A stretch of DNA of 64,000 nucleotides from Hypoxylon rubiginosum (Eukaryota; Ascomycota; Sordariomycetes; Xylariales; Hypoxylaceae): positions 186,001 through 250,000 of the forward strand of contig CADCXA010000062.1 of the NCBI GenBank assembly GCA_902806565.1, read 5' to 3'. The position numbers and the translations under genes were made by a program. This document shows, one piece after another, positions 35,767-46,452 of this stretch. Within the stretch, counting starts at the first letter, position 1, and the number at the start of each line of letters is the position of its first letter. The notes under the pieces were generated by a model, which made no database searches, was not told where the DNA came from, and was given only the letters and a program-made list of their open reading frames with translations.

Positions 35767-38750
35767 ATGGAAAAAGCCAGGCTGCTTCCCCGCCCCAACG
35801 GTCATCATACTCGGAAATCTAAGATCGGGTTCTCGTGGAAATCGATAGTTCTTGCTACAGTACTTGCAACTCTCCTGCTTGCGTGGCTGCGAGGAGTTCA
35901 TCCCGGACCCAGGCCCACTCTCACGGCCACACAACTCTCGGATGGGCTCCGGCAATGCGCCAATAATCACCAACACCCCTTTGTCGACTATTCACTTGCA
36001 TCTACCCGTCTTAGCATCCGAGATTCCAAGTCTCCAGTAAAGGTCTTCCGAAACGCAACACTCATTGACGGCGACGGCAGCATCCACCATGAGGTCGATA
36101 TTGAAATCCAAGGTGACATTATCACGTATGTCGGGAAGCCACGCGCCGAAACCTCGACGGAAGCAGTCATTGTCGGCGTTGGTGGGCGGTATCTATCTCC
36201 GGGATTAGTTGATATGCACTCCCACGTGGGAATTCGACAGGAGCCGCAGATCTTGATGAATGCAGACGTCACAGAAAGCACGCTGCCCGTTACGCCATGG
36301 GCAAGAGCAATTGATGGATTTAAACCCAGTGACGCAGCCATCAAAATTGTAGCTAGCGGCGGAACGACAACATCCCTTGTCCTGACCGGGGCCAGCAATC
36401 TGATCTCGGGAGAGGGAATGGTTATCAAGCACAGGGACACAAATTCCGTCTGGGAGATGGAGTTAGATTCGACGAGCGGCGGCACGAGTCCGAAGCGCCA
36501 GCGCTATTTGAAGATGGCCTGCGGCGAGAACATCAAGCAAAATTTCGAGAAAATCCCGGGAGGCCCGATCAGTCGACTAGGCGAGTCTGGCTACGTCCGT
36601 TTCGCCTTCGAGGAGGCGAGGAACCTACTCCAGGGCCAGGATGCTTGGTGCGAACGCGCCGCTGTCGCCGGAGGTGTGGGGCTTGACACCCCCTATCCCA
36701 CGTCGCTGCATTGGCAGACTCTGGTGGACACCCTGCGAGGAGATGTGAGCGTGCACCTGCACTGCTACCAGACCCAGGATGTCTTCTCCCAGTTCGACCA
36801 CGCCGACGAGTTTGGCTACAACATCACGGCTCTCCATCACATCACCCAGGCCCACGAGATGCTGGACGAGATCAAGAAGCGGGGGTCGATGCTGGCCACG
36901 TTTTCCGACGAGGGCGGCTTCAAAAACGAAAACTACCACGCTAGCTGGTACATGCTGAAGTTGGCTGCCGAGGCTGGTATCCCTATCGCTCTTACTACGG
37001 ACCATCCGGCGAAGCACGGTCAATTCTTCGCCCAGGAAGCCCAGATAGGACATCATTTTCAGCTTGAGGAAAAGCTAGCTATTTCTTCCATTACATCGGT
37101 ACCTGCTCGTGCATTGGGACTGGACAATAGGTGAGTTTGTTAATAGTAATTGAATCCTAGAGTTGTATTCTGACATGGCTCTAGAATTGGTTGGGTCCGC
37201 CCGGGCTACGATGCCGATCTTGTTGTATGGGACTCGCACCCCTTGGCAATAGGAGCAACTCCACTTCAGGTTATAGTCGACGGCAAGACGTATATCAATG
37301 CTTCGGAGAAGCTCTGGGAGGAGAGCGTCAAGAGGGAGCAAGCGTTCGCGCCAGCGCCCCCTAGCCGCTCCCAAAAGGTCAACGACAACAAGACTTGCTC
37401 TCCGGGACAGAAAGACATCGTGCTACGGGGAGTCATAAAAAGCTACATTAATGGGCTACGGACGTCTGCCCTTTCTAACACTACGGCAGTCGTGCGCGGC
37501 GGCGTGCTTCAGTGCGTCGGAGACTCGATATGCGAGGCCATTGCGAGCGAGGCTATTGATAAAGGCGTACCCGAGCTACATCTTAAAGCTGGATATATTC
37601 TTCCGGCAAGCCACCAAATCGTTCACGATGGCTCACTTCTTATGCTAATACTTCATCTAGGGTATTGTCTCAGCAACACGCTTGCATGGGTTAAGCGAGT
37701 TGGTGTCCGAGCCTTCCACGAAAGATGGAGAGTTGTCAGGAGCCGATGTGAGCCGTGTTATATCTGCCGCAGACGGCTTGCGCTTTGGGGATCGACGCCT
37801 TGCTATTACACATAGAAGAGGTCTTACGACTTTGATTACGGCTCCTATAAGCAATGGATTCATTCACGGACTCAGCACGGCGTTTCGTCCGGGGGCAGCT
37901 CACAGTAAGCTCGGCAGTAAAGCTCCCTATTCTAGGATGTGCTAGTGTACTAACATGTTGAAGGCCTTTCGCCCGGGGCTATAGTCAAGAGAGACGTTTC
38001 TCTCTTCCTCTCGATCGGTCACGAAGGTAAAAGTAAGCCTGAACTGCAGCACAACTCAGATGGAATGGCTGGACGTACGCTAACGGATCTATTACAGATA
38101 CCGCATTCCCCTCGGAATCGTCACAGTTCAACGAGCTCCGCACGCTTTTAACTAGTCAGAGCCCAACGCACGAGTCCTGGGCCCTCGCGGCCAACGGCAC
38201 GCTGCCCATCACCGTGCGCACCGACAGCAAAGACGTCATTGCCAAGCTCATCGCCCTGAAGCGCGAGCTCCCCGCGCTGCGCATCATCGTCCACGGCGGC
38301 GGCGAGGCGCACCTCTTGGCGCGCGAGCTGGCCGCTTCCCGCATCGCCGTCGTGCTCGCGCCGTTCCGGTGCAGCCGGCTGACGTGGGAAACGCGCGGCT
38401 GCCTGCCGGGCCCCCCGCTGACCGACGCGGCCGGGCCCGACGTCCTGCTGGACGCCGGCGTCCAGCTCGGTATCGGCATCTGGGACCACCGCGACCGGTG
38501 GGCGACGAACGCGCTGTGGGAGGCGAGCTGGCTGGCGCGGGGCCTGCCGGCGGGGCGGCGGGGCGAGGTCGCCGTGGACCTCGTCGCGAGGAACATGCGG
38601 GAGATGTACGGGCTCGAGGTGCGCGACGAGAGGGAGTTCGTCGTGTACGAGGGCGACCCGCTCGAGTACGGGGCTAGCGTCGCGCTGATCGTGGAGGAGG
38701 GCGAGGTCCAGAGGTGCTGGCCTGATGTTGAGGAGGAATATGTGTATTAA
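35767..38750 (+). CDS. Membrane-anchored amidohydrolase-superfamily protein with two amidohydrolase-like halves
   Basis: Exons 35767-37130, 37185-37605, 37661-37904, 37964-38032 and 38098-38750, 916 aa. Exon 4 could end six bases earlier, at 38026, without frame change. Residues 25-41 are a single membrane helix after a basic N-terminus, giving a type II anchor. The first half (about 85-520) is an amidohydrolase with metal ligands H151 and H153 (DMHSHVG), H330/H332 (HLHCYQ), H357/H358 (LHHITQAHE) and D412 (LTTDHPAKHG). The second half restarts with VVRGGVLQCVGDSI and ILPGIVSATRLHG and lacks the HxH pair, so it is probably non-catalytic. Intron 2 has a GC donor (CCG/GCAAGC), supported by the phase-0 join to GIVSATRLHG. 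It likely hydrolyses an amide or cyclic amide; substrate unknown. Confidence 0.85.
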
Positions 38751-39235
38751 TTACCCGTCTTGTTTTAAGCCGTGTATCGTGTTCTTAACATGTTCATGAG
38801 CCTTAGGATAGAACATACTAGTGTTTAAGTCGCTGTCGCAACTGGCATATTCTGTCTCTTACATGGTACATTGTGATGGCGTCCACTATCTGGTCTCTTT
38901 CACTCTGAGTTTCTAATCGGTACATCGGGTTTGGAGGGCATGGTCGTTTGGATAAACTTGTTGAGGATTGAAAGGATAAAAGCTCACTACACTTTTACGT
39001 TGGTGGGGACCCCTTTTCACGATAGCTTCACCTTCAGCCGGCCAGCGAAAGCGTCTCACCACAATTTACAGGTCGTTTTCAATGAAGGATAACAATCCTA
39101 CATCAAACCGAGTAGGGTGAGAGATTTATGAAAATAATTCCACAGAATAATATCAGGAAATGAAAAATCTGAGTACTGGACATAAAATTAATCGCATTTA
39201 TGCGGTGAACCATACTACCAAAACCACCGAATCAA
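38751..39235. other. Intergenic region
   Basis: AT-richer spacer between the amidohydrolase and the inverted-repeat element. No gene. Confidence 0.45.
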
Positions 39236-39548
39236 TCAAAACACCAAAAAATTGATGACATAATCTTCTATATGCCCTATAACTGCCCTACAACTGCCCT
39301 ATAATACAGGGACCTAAGTGCTGGATGTCACCGATAGCCTCGACAACGGCTTCCCGTATACCCAAATACGTACTAGAATTCATAAAAGGTTAGGTATTTT
39401 CCAGGGGTTATATCCTGGCCAAGTGTCAAAACCCACCTAACCCCTATAAATACAGGGAGCTTAGTGCCGAGCCCCGCCATAATTACAGTGAGTTACAGCG
39501 CATACCTCCTATAACTCAAGATTATGTCATCAATTTTTAGGGGTTTGA
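39236..39548. mobile_element. Short non-coding element with terminal inverted repeats (MITE-like)
   Basis: The two ends are inverted repeats: AAAAATTGATGACATAATCT at 39247-39266 is matched exactly in reverse complement at 39519-39538, and the match extends outward with two mismatches to about 29 bases. The interior of about 250 bases has no coding capacity. It holds an imperfect internal direct repeat (CTATAATACAGGGACCTAAG near 39298 and CTATAAATACAGGGAGCTTA near 39444). Size and structure fit a MITE. A target-site duplication was not convincing. It lies just beyond the 3' end of the MFS gene. Confidence 0.6.
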
Positions 39549-39678
39549 CCAGCCGTCATTTATTGCGCCACTATTTCACACGTTCGTTCCCCCCAAAACG
39601 ATGTCTATTGCATCTGGTCACCTTCGAAAAGATGAAACACAAAAAGCCTGAATGTTCAATTATATACCAAAAACACAC

Positions 39679-41532
39679 TTAATAGACGTAGCGGAACTTC
39701 TCCTTCTGCTCTCGGTCCGTAAGATCGAAAAACTCGTCGGGCTGGGCGCCGTCATCCACCGTGGCTGCCGGCGCGGGCGCGTCCTGGTCGACCTTGCCGT
39801 ACTTGTCGTCGCGCTTCTTGTTCTCCCACCACATGTAGTACGCGTAGGCGGGCGGTATGACGATGAGCAGCGCGAAGCAGGAGAAGGCGGCCTTGAAGGC
39901 GGTCGGGTACCGCGGCGCCTCGGAGCCGACGAAGAGCTGCGGGGCGGCGACCTGGCCGACGCAGAAGGCGATGAAGATCATGGCCGTCGCCGTCGTCTTC
40001 TTGGTCGTGCCCGCGATGTTGGCCGTCACCATCGAGTACTCCATGATGCTCACGATGCTGTGCGTCTGGATGATGTAGTAGGCCGCCAGGCGCGAGTTCT
40101 GCCGCTCGGACGGGAGCACGTAGAGCAGGACGGCGCCGACGAGCGCGGGGACCTGCGTCACGGCCATGACGATCCAGCGGCCGTTCTTGTAGTACTTGGT
40201 GAAGATACCACCTGCCAAGATGGTAACTCCTTGGACAACACCGAGAGGCATCTGGAGCAGTGTCGTGTTGATGGCGCTGTAACCGAAGCCTTTGATAACT
40301 TGGGTTCCGTAGCTTGCTACACCTCCGCTGTTGACGGTGTTAGTGAAACCAGATTAAAAAGGGGTTAAACGTGCAAAAATAAATACTGGCATGTCTTACC
40401 TCGGGATGTTAGTCAGGAACTGGATAACTACTAGCATCCAGGTCTGAGGATCCAGCATAGCTTCTCTGACCTGATACCACTTGAACTTGCGGTTCATGAT
40501 ACCCGTTCGGTTCAGGCGGACGCGAGCGAGGGCCAGGGCGCGGTCGCGGTCGGAAAGCCAGCGGGCCGTCATGGGGCTGTCGGGGATAAAGAAGAGCAGG
40601 AAGAAACCATAAAGGATGGTAAAGGCGCCGAAGATGATGAAGTACCAGATCCAGTTCCCGACGTCGAGGCCGCCGCGGATGTTGCCGACGCCGTAGCCGA
40701 TGATGCCGCCGAGGAACTGGCCCAGCGCGTTGCCCATGAACCACCAGCCGACCCGCTCGGGCTGCTCGGACCGCTTGTACCACTGCGAGGTCATGAGCAT
40801 GAGCGTCGGGTTGATGACGGACTCGAAGACGCCGAGGATGGCGCGCACGCTCATCAGGGAGGCGAACGAGCGGGTCGCGGCCGTCGTCATCAGCACGGCT
40901 CCCCAGAGGATAACCGATACGGATAGAAGTTTGCCCACGGGGAACCACTGGAGGCAGCGGGATACCAGGGGCTGAGAAACCATGTATGCTGTGGCCATGT
41001 TAGCCTATGGCCCGAAAATAGCTGTCGCGGGATCACGCATACTGAGGTAGAATATGGAGCCACTGGCCCAACTATACTGGCTTGACGTGATATGCTGCGA
41101 CGCAAGTTAACTTTGGCTACACTGGGAAATTTGGTATTAGGGATGAGCTTTACTTACATTGTCCTCTTTAAGACCAAAGTTGACCGAGTTCGATAATGCG
41201 TTTTTATCCAAGAAGTTCAGCGTATTTGTTACCAGCATCTAATTATCCAAGTCAGCTTCGTGGAAGGAGATTGGAAGTTGCCTCCAGGGTAGATGGTATA
41301 GAGTTTAACTTACCAACGGCATTAGGAACATATCAATCTTACGCAGGATGCGCTTATCGTCCTCAGGGGAGACTTCCGTGATCCCATGGGCCTTAAAGAA
41401 GTCGAGGGCATCGTCGGCTTCCAGCTTGTGGTGGTAGATCTTCTCAACTTCTTGTTCGTCTACCACAATGGTGGTTTGACCCTGTGCCACCTCGATATCC
41501 TTCTCCCCGACGTCTCCTTGCTTGGAGTCCAT
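39679..41532 (-). CDS. MFS permease, DAL5/allantoate (anion:cation symporter) family, five exons
   Basis: Minus-strand exons 41532-41314, 41238-41158, 41094-41043, 40988-40400 and 40327-39679 give 529 aa. The acceptor of exon 4 (ACAG at 40989) was chosen because it joins GSIFYL to TYMVSQPL in frame, while nearer AGs give stops. A further in-frame Met 14 codons upstream (41574) is possible. Twelve membrane segments are expected. Family signs are LRKIDMFLMPL, NFLDKNALSNSVNFG and GSIFYL in the first helices, SQWYKRSEQPERVGWWF after helix 4, and FFLLFFIPDSP at the central loop. Homologues import allantoate, ureidosuccinate, vitamins or small organic anions with protons. The 15-residue Ala/Pro linker and Lys-rich tail are cytoplasmic. 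It is divergent to a Zn2Cys6 regulator, suggesting local control. Confidence 0.92.
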
Positions 41533-42400
41533 CTTCAGTGGTGAGATGGGGCGTACTCTAGCAGATTTCTTCAAGATGGGTTGAGAAGTGAAGATGCGGC
41601 TGAGGAGAAAAGAGGAGGTCGTATGGTCGGTGTGATAAGTAAAGCCCCGAGCTAGAAAATACTACTCTGATTCGATTCTGCACAGCGTAGATCGGCCGCA
41701 ATATATAAAGGCACACGACTTCAGTAGTTGCTCCCTCTTATCTCACGAGACGCGACGTCTAGTCTGTCCCGAGAGCTTGGCTATCTCCTCATGTCAATAG
41801 ATTGATTTGATAAGATCCATGAATGTGACCTGATACTAAATATGGCCACCAGCGCGGGGAGAGTGGCTAAGGCTGTAGGTAAGCAGGGGGCCACATATGG
41901 TGTTGATGTCCGCTTAAAACTCAGACTGTCCTGTAGGGTCGGCCTCCTTCTGACTCCTCAGCCTGGGCAAGGCCGTTAAGTTCCGCTATCAGTGCTATTG
42001 ATTTCGCGTTGTTGGTTCCATCTCCAACCACCTACCGGTCCGTTAAACCTCCAATCGGCTACCAACACTTACCGGATCGGGAAAGCGAAATTAGCGAGCG
42101 ACGCTATACCCCGGGTTTTACGAGGGGTTACGGTGCCGGATCCGAAGTTATGGACTGACTTTGATAAGGCAGGGCAACAGGGGCTAAGATTGAACCCACT
42201 TCGTTACTTTCGGAACCAGACAATCGGAATCAATATGTTCTCGATTTGCAACACGTTGTGACGTTGAGAGAATATCTTGGGTTCAGGGTCTACAAGCTCC
42301 AAGGCGAGCAAAACGTGCCAATGAACAGCTCCGTCATCTTTTCCTAGGGCTCATGTATTGAAAACTTCCACTAGAAACTTACCTCGTTGCCAACCTCACG
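41533..42400. promoter_or_regulatory. Shared divergent promoter of MFS permease and Zn2Cys6 regulator
   Basis: 868 bases separate the two start codons. It holds TATATAAAG at 41702-41710 on the permease side and the palindrome CGGATCCG at 42138-42145, an inverted CGG-N2-CCG of the sort Zn2Cys6 dimers bind. A second CGG pair (ACCGGATCGGG) is near 42071. Binding is inferred only from motif type and position. Confidence 0.4.
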
Positions 42401-44432
42401 ATGGATACCCCGAAGACGCGAAGATCAAAAACAGGTGGGGCCCCGTTTCACACCCCCCCCTTTCCCCTGATTTCTGTTGCTCACCAGGCCTGGATTAGGA
42501 TGCGTTACCTGTCGTAACCGCAAGGTCCGCTGCGATGAGGAGCATCCCGTCTGTCGCGCATGTACGAGACTGCGCCTAACCTGCAAGTACCTGCTGCCGG
42601 GAGAATCTGCCGGCTTGATCCGCAAGAACAGCCGGCCGCGTCAGCCGAAGTTCCGGGTACGCTTCGTCGATGCCGGTCCATCCAAGAGTCAAGGGCAGAC
42701 GCCCGAGACCGATCCCGGGGTAGATGGACCTCTAAGCCCTACTACACTCTCGCCGAAGGATGCGTCGACAGTATCTCCGGTCCCGGATAGCGACGGGATG
42801 ACTTTCCCGCAAACCACGGCACAGGCAAGGGGGAACCCTGGACCAATGCCGGGGTTGCCATCCTCCCCTTTATGGTCCGACAATGGAGCTCAACATGCGC
42901 TCGAAGAGGACCGTGGGACGGGCCTCCGCTTCCCTTATTCTCTCGATAAGGGTGCCGCCAGTAATACAATGATTCCGGACGATATAGAAAGACTGTTAGA
43001 CTCCATCAATTTTCCTGCCGACATCGGCCTCCTATGGGATTATACGCCGGTTTTTGGAGATGTGACGCCCGGATTTGGGGACGACCGCCCTACTAATGAT
43101 TACGAGACTACATCGTACAACGAAACCCCCGGATCTAGCCATATGCTCCAATCACCAGCATCTTCCCGGGAACATGATATAGGGGAGACGGTGATCATCC
43201 GACCGGAAGATCAGGAGCCTCTTCAGCACTACCTCAGCACCATGGTTAAGTTCGCCAAGATACGGAGCTCTGCTTCTGATAACATCTACTGCTATATCTT
43301 CACAAACATGGGTCTCACTCATCGGCCTCTGTATGAAGCCATATTAGCTTGGGCAGCTTTGCACTTAGCCCATGTCAGGTCTTCCCCCACGAGCGACGCG
43401 GAGGCTCGCTATCACCGGGCTACTAGACTTCTCTACGATGACGCACAGGTAGCAGAGCATGTTGATTTAACCCTCGTTACAGTTTGGATCCTACTTCAGT
43501 ACGAACTGTTTTCCGCCAGGGGAGTTAACGGTTTCATCCGTCTCCTGAACTACGTAGCAGATGTCGTGGAAGGTATCTTTGAACACAACTCCATGGATAT
43601 CGTGAAAGAGCAACTGGGATCCGTGGGACTTCGAGTGCTCATGTGGTTGAGTGCTTACGACAGTCGGGCGGCACCGTTTGGAAACCCCTGTCGCCTGCTT
43701 CGGTGCTTGAAAATGCACTCATCTATCTACAATGTGATTGATAATCGTAGCAGAGGTTCCACCGGCCACCCCATCGAGTTCGGAACGACGGAATCGAAAG
43801 CATGCCTAAGACTAGCTCTCCGCTTGAGTATCCTCAGGGGCTCGGGCATCCTTCTTGGCCACCGGCATAACGACAATAACATCGAGCAGGAATCTGCTTG
43901 GACCACGTTCCGCCATAGTCTTCATGAAATCCGGGAAGAGGTCGAAGAGTCCAGCTTCGCAGCCTCCAAGCTTGCGATGCGAGTAGTACATAGAGACATG
44001 GACGTCCCAACGACAATCAACGCGCTCGAGTACAATTGGATGCAGCTTCTCGCTACGTATTACTCGATTATCATCCTTTATCTGCAGAACTACCCGCGAC
44101 TGAAAGAAGATGCCCAGGACGAGCTCTCGTGGCCCAGCGTAGAGGAGTGCGCGGCTAGGATCATCCGTCTATCGCGGCACGTCACAATTTCCCACCCAAA
44201 TTCCCCCCAGGCCATCTGGCCACAGACGCTCTTCCAGGCCGGGATATATACAGACGATCCCATTTATCAATCCTGGGTCTTGGCGGCTTTTGCGCAAGCG
44301 GAACCTTGGGGGCCAAATATGCGGAAGACAAGACACCTCCTTGAGCGCATCAGTAAATATCCCCGAGAAGTCAAAGCGCGGTTGGACATCATAGCGCTCA
44401 TGGAAGATCTAGGAGGATCTTTTGTAGTTTAA
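42401..44432 (+). CDS. Zn2Cys6 fungal transcription factor
   Basis: Exon 1 is only 34 bases (42401-42434) and joins exon 2 (42499-44432) across a 64-base intron with a GTGGGG donor and a TTAG acceptor, giving 655 aa. The join produces RRSKTGCVTCRNRKVRCDEE, the classic N-terminus. Without it the frame begins in intron sequence with no ATG. The binuclear zinc cluster is C13-x2-C16-x6-C23-x6-C30-x2-C33-x6-C40. A linker of about 200 disordered residues follows. From about residue 250 the fungal-specific regulatory domain begins (LQHYLSTMVKFAKIRSS; LWAWAALHLAHVR-like), the style of PF11951. It probably binds CGG triplets and controls adjacent genes. It sits between the permease and the C45 enzyme. 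Confidence 0.92.
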
Positions 44433-44576
44433 CTCTGAGCGGTGGATTTCCTTATACGACGTCCTCTGGCTGGTAATAAAAGGTATCGCAAGAAATATCT
44501 TGTTATCTCTATACACTAGGTAGGTACACATACAAAGCGAATTACTCGGCAAAGTTGCTCCCCCTTTCACCCCCAT

Positions 44577-45917
44577 TCAACAACCTCCGTCCAACTTAAA
44601 CTTCTCGAACACTCCCTGGCACGGCGGGCCCTTACACACGGTTACGACCTTCCGGGTAAGATCGTACACGACACACGCGACCGTCATGCTCTTCTTGAAA
44701 GGGTACCCGGGGATCCCCTCGCCGCCGGACGTATCGACGTGCGCGCAGAGGCTCTGCGGGTAGCCGAGATGATCCGAGAGCGCCCGCGTGATGACGTCGG
44801 CGTCGACGGCCCCGTTCAGGAACGGCAGGACCCCCTTCTCGAACCGCAGGTGCCGGAACCAGCTGCTGCCGCCGGGATACGCGTCCGCGATGCCGCCGGC
44901 GGCGCGCGCGTGGACGGCCGGCGCGAGGAAGTGGTTCGAGTGGACTATATGAGCATCCCTGGCCGATGGCGTGATCACGAAAGCTTCGTCCGGTGTGATC
45001 TCCATGCAGAGCGCGAAGCCCTCGGCCGTGGAGAGGGTCAGGTTGTTGGAGACGTGGCGGGGCGCGTGGTAGACCGCCTGGAGCGCCTTCGGGAACGACT
45101 TCTCCTGCAGGTACATGCGCCTCAGGAGGGAAACCGGCAGGCGGGGCGTCTTCACGCCCTCCTCCGGGAAGTAATCGGCGGTCGAGTTTAGAGAATTGGC
45201 TGTCAACCCTAAGCCTGCGGAGTTCATCCCTGATCGACCCATCTGACCGGCTTCGGTGATGAGAAACATGCTTGGAGCGTTCTCGGACGGGTCTGGGTGG
45301 ACTTCCAACAGTATGACAAGGTCGTCTTCGTATAGATGGGACGAGATATCCCAGTTCTGTGCCGTATACACGCCTCCTCCTGCCGTGGCACCCTGCCAGA
45401 ATGCGCTACTAGTACATTCGTTGTCTAAATCGTCCCAATCCTCAGCTCCGTCGATACTTCTGCAAAGACCGGTGGTGAGAACTCGCTTATCCTCAGTAGG
45501 CGGACGGTAGCGGGAGCCTCCTGGGGCGCGGGACAGGTCATATCGAGCATTGAGCATGATAATCTCTTCCACCGTAACCCCTGACCCCTCGGCGATTCCC
45601 TTCATCTCCTCCAACGCTGATGGGAAGTACTCTTTGAGTCCGGGAACATAGATATCATTGATGTATTTAACCGTCCGCTCCCACGGTGGTAGCTGTCCGG
45701 GCTTCATGTAATGGGCGATGTTGCGGCGGATCTTGGCGGCCGCTTGCTTGCCGTATTGCATTCCGCGCTCCTTCGGCAGGCCGGTCAACCGGATATGCTC
45801 ATAGTAAACCGTAGTCCTCCTAGAGTCTTGGGAGGGCGGGATACCCGCCCCCGTACCACACTGCGGCTGAGTTTGCATGGCTTGGGTATTTGATTGATAG
45901 ATAAAGGTCCCAGTCAA
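44577..45917 (-). CDS. Peptidase C45 / isopenicillin N acyltransferase-like Ntn hydrolase
   Basis: Single exon, 446 aa (or 433 from the second Met). The N-terminal part (YYEHIRLTGLPKERGMQYGK; YFPSALEEMKGIAEGSGV) and the Ntn part match the acyl-CoA:6-aminopenicillanate acyltransferase family. The nucleophile is Cys168 in DNECTSSAFW. In this family the peptide bond before that Cys is cut autocatalytically to give alpha and beta chains. NWDISSHLYEDDLV, AGQMGRSGMNSAGLGLTANS and SNHFLAP are family segments in the beta chain. It is longer than penicillin AAT (357 aa). The natural reaction in most fungi with this family is unknown: amide hydrolysis or acyl transfer. The terminal sequence KFKLDGGC is not a clear peroxisomal PTS1, unlike AAT. 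It faces the ABCC gene divergently. Confidence 0.9.
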   Translation of the reverse strand: MTGTFIYQSNTQAMQTQPQCGTGAGIPPSQDSRRTTVYYEHIRLTGLPKERGMQYGKQAAAKIRRNIAHYMKPGQLPPWERTVKYINDIYVPGLKEYFPSALEEMKGIAEGSGVTVEEIIMLNARYDLSRAPGGSRYRPPTEDKRVLTTGLCRSIDGAEDWDDLDNECTSSAFWQGATAGGGVYTAQNWDISSHLYEDDLVILLEVHPDPSENAPSMFLITEAGQMGRSGMNSAGLGLTANSLNSTADYFPEEGVKTPRLPVSLLRRMYLQEKSFPKALQAVYHAPRHVSNNLTLSTAEGFALCMEITPDEAFVITPSARDAHIVHSNHFLAPAVHARAAGGIADAYPGGSSWFRHLRFEKGVLPFLNGAVDADVITRALSDHLGYPQSLCAHVDTSGGEGIPGYPFKKSMTVACVVYDLTRKVVTVCKGPPCQGVFEKFKLDGGC

Positions 45918-46452
45918 TGTGTGTACTATTCTAAAGAATTTCCTTTCCCTCAGTCAAGTTCTTCAGTATGTCTTATCTATCTACCTAAGCACTTTACGAT
46001 TATTCTAGATCCAAAACTCCAGCTCGCTTAGCCAGTGAACAGCCATTACTGCCGGCTGCGGCCGGAATTCCGTGTGCAGCTGTGGCCATGCCCACCTTTA
46101 CTTACCCAACTAGGAAACCCCAAGTTGCCGAGATAGGGGCGACTATGGCCTAATCCTTCGGCTCGGCTAGGAGGTAATTAGCGGCCCCGGACTCACGACA
46201 CGCTAAGTTGCTCCGTGATAGGTAGGCATGGACCGATAACTGAGGTATCGCGTTGTCGGCACCATGGTGGCGGATCCACGGCGCCTCCATGGCCAGAATC
46301 GGGCTATCACCGACAGTATAGGGCTACACATATATTCAATATGCTGGATATTTATCTACTAATCAACTCATCGAGTTGATATAGCGTAGACTAAACGACT
46401 CGATGCTGAGTAGCAGCTTGTCTCTCCTTGCTTAATCCCATCGACTACCATC
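45918..46452. promoter_or_regulatory. Divergent promoter between C45 enzyme and ABCC transporter
   Basis: 535 bases between the two start codons. The main structure is the inverted repeat at 46362-46380, listed separately. TATATTCAATATGCTGGATA-type AT-rich sequence lies just before it on the transporter side. Also contains a GC-rich palindrome GCTGCGGC near 46053. Confidence 0.4.
46362..46380. promoter_or_regulatory. Perfect 8-bp inverted repeat upstream of the ABC transporter
   Basis: ATCAACTC-ATC-GAGTTGAT lies 72 bases before the ATG. It could be an operator for a dimeric regulator or a leader hairpin. No known factor matches it. Confidence 0.4.

Noticed and set aside
39652..40368. 238-codon plus-strand frame
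   Set aside because: Antisense to exon 5 of the MFS permease in GC-rich sequence; charged low-complexity text without domain.
44577..45917. Penicillin biosynthesis cluster, suggested by the acyltransferase-like enzyme
   Set aside because: No ACV synthetase or isopenicillin N synthase nearby, and C45-family genes are common in fungi that make no beta-lactams.
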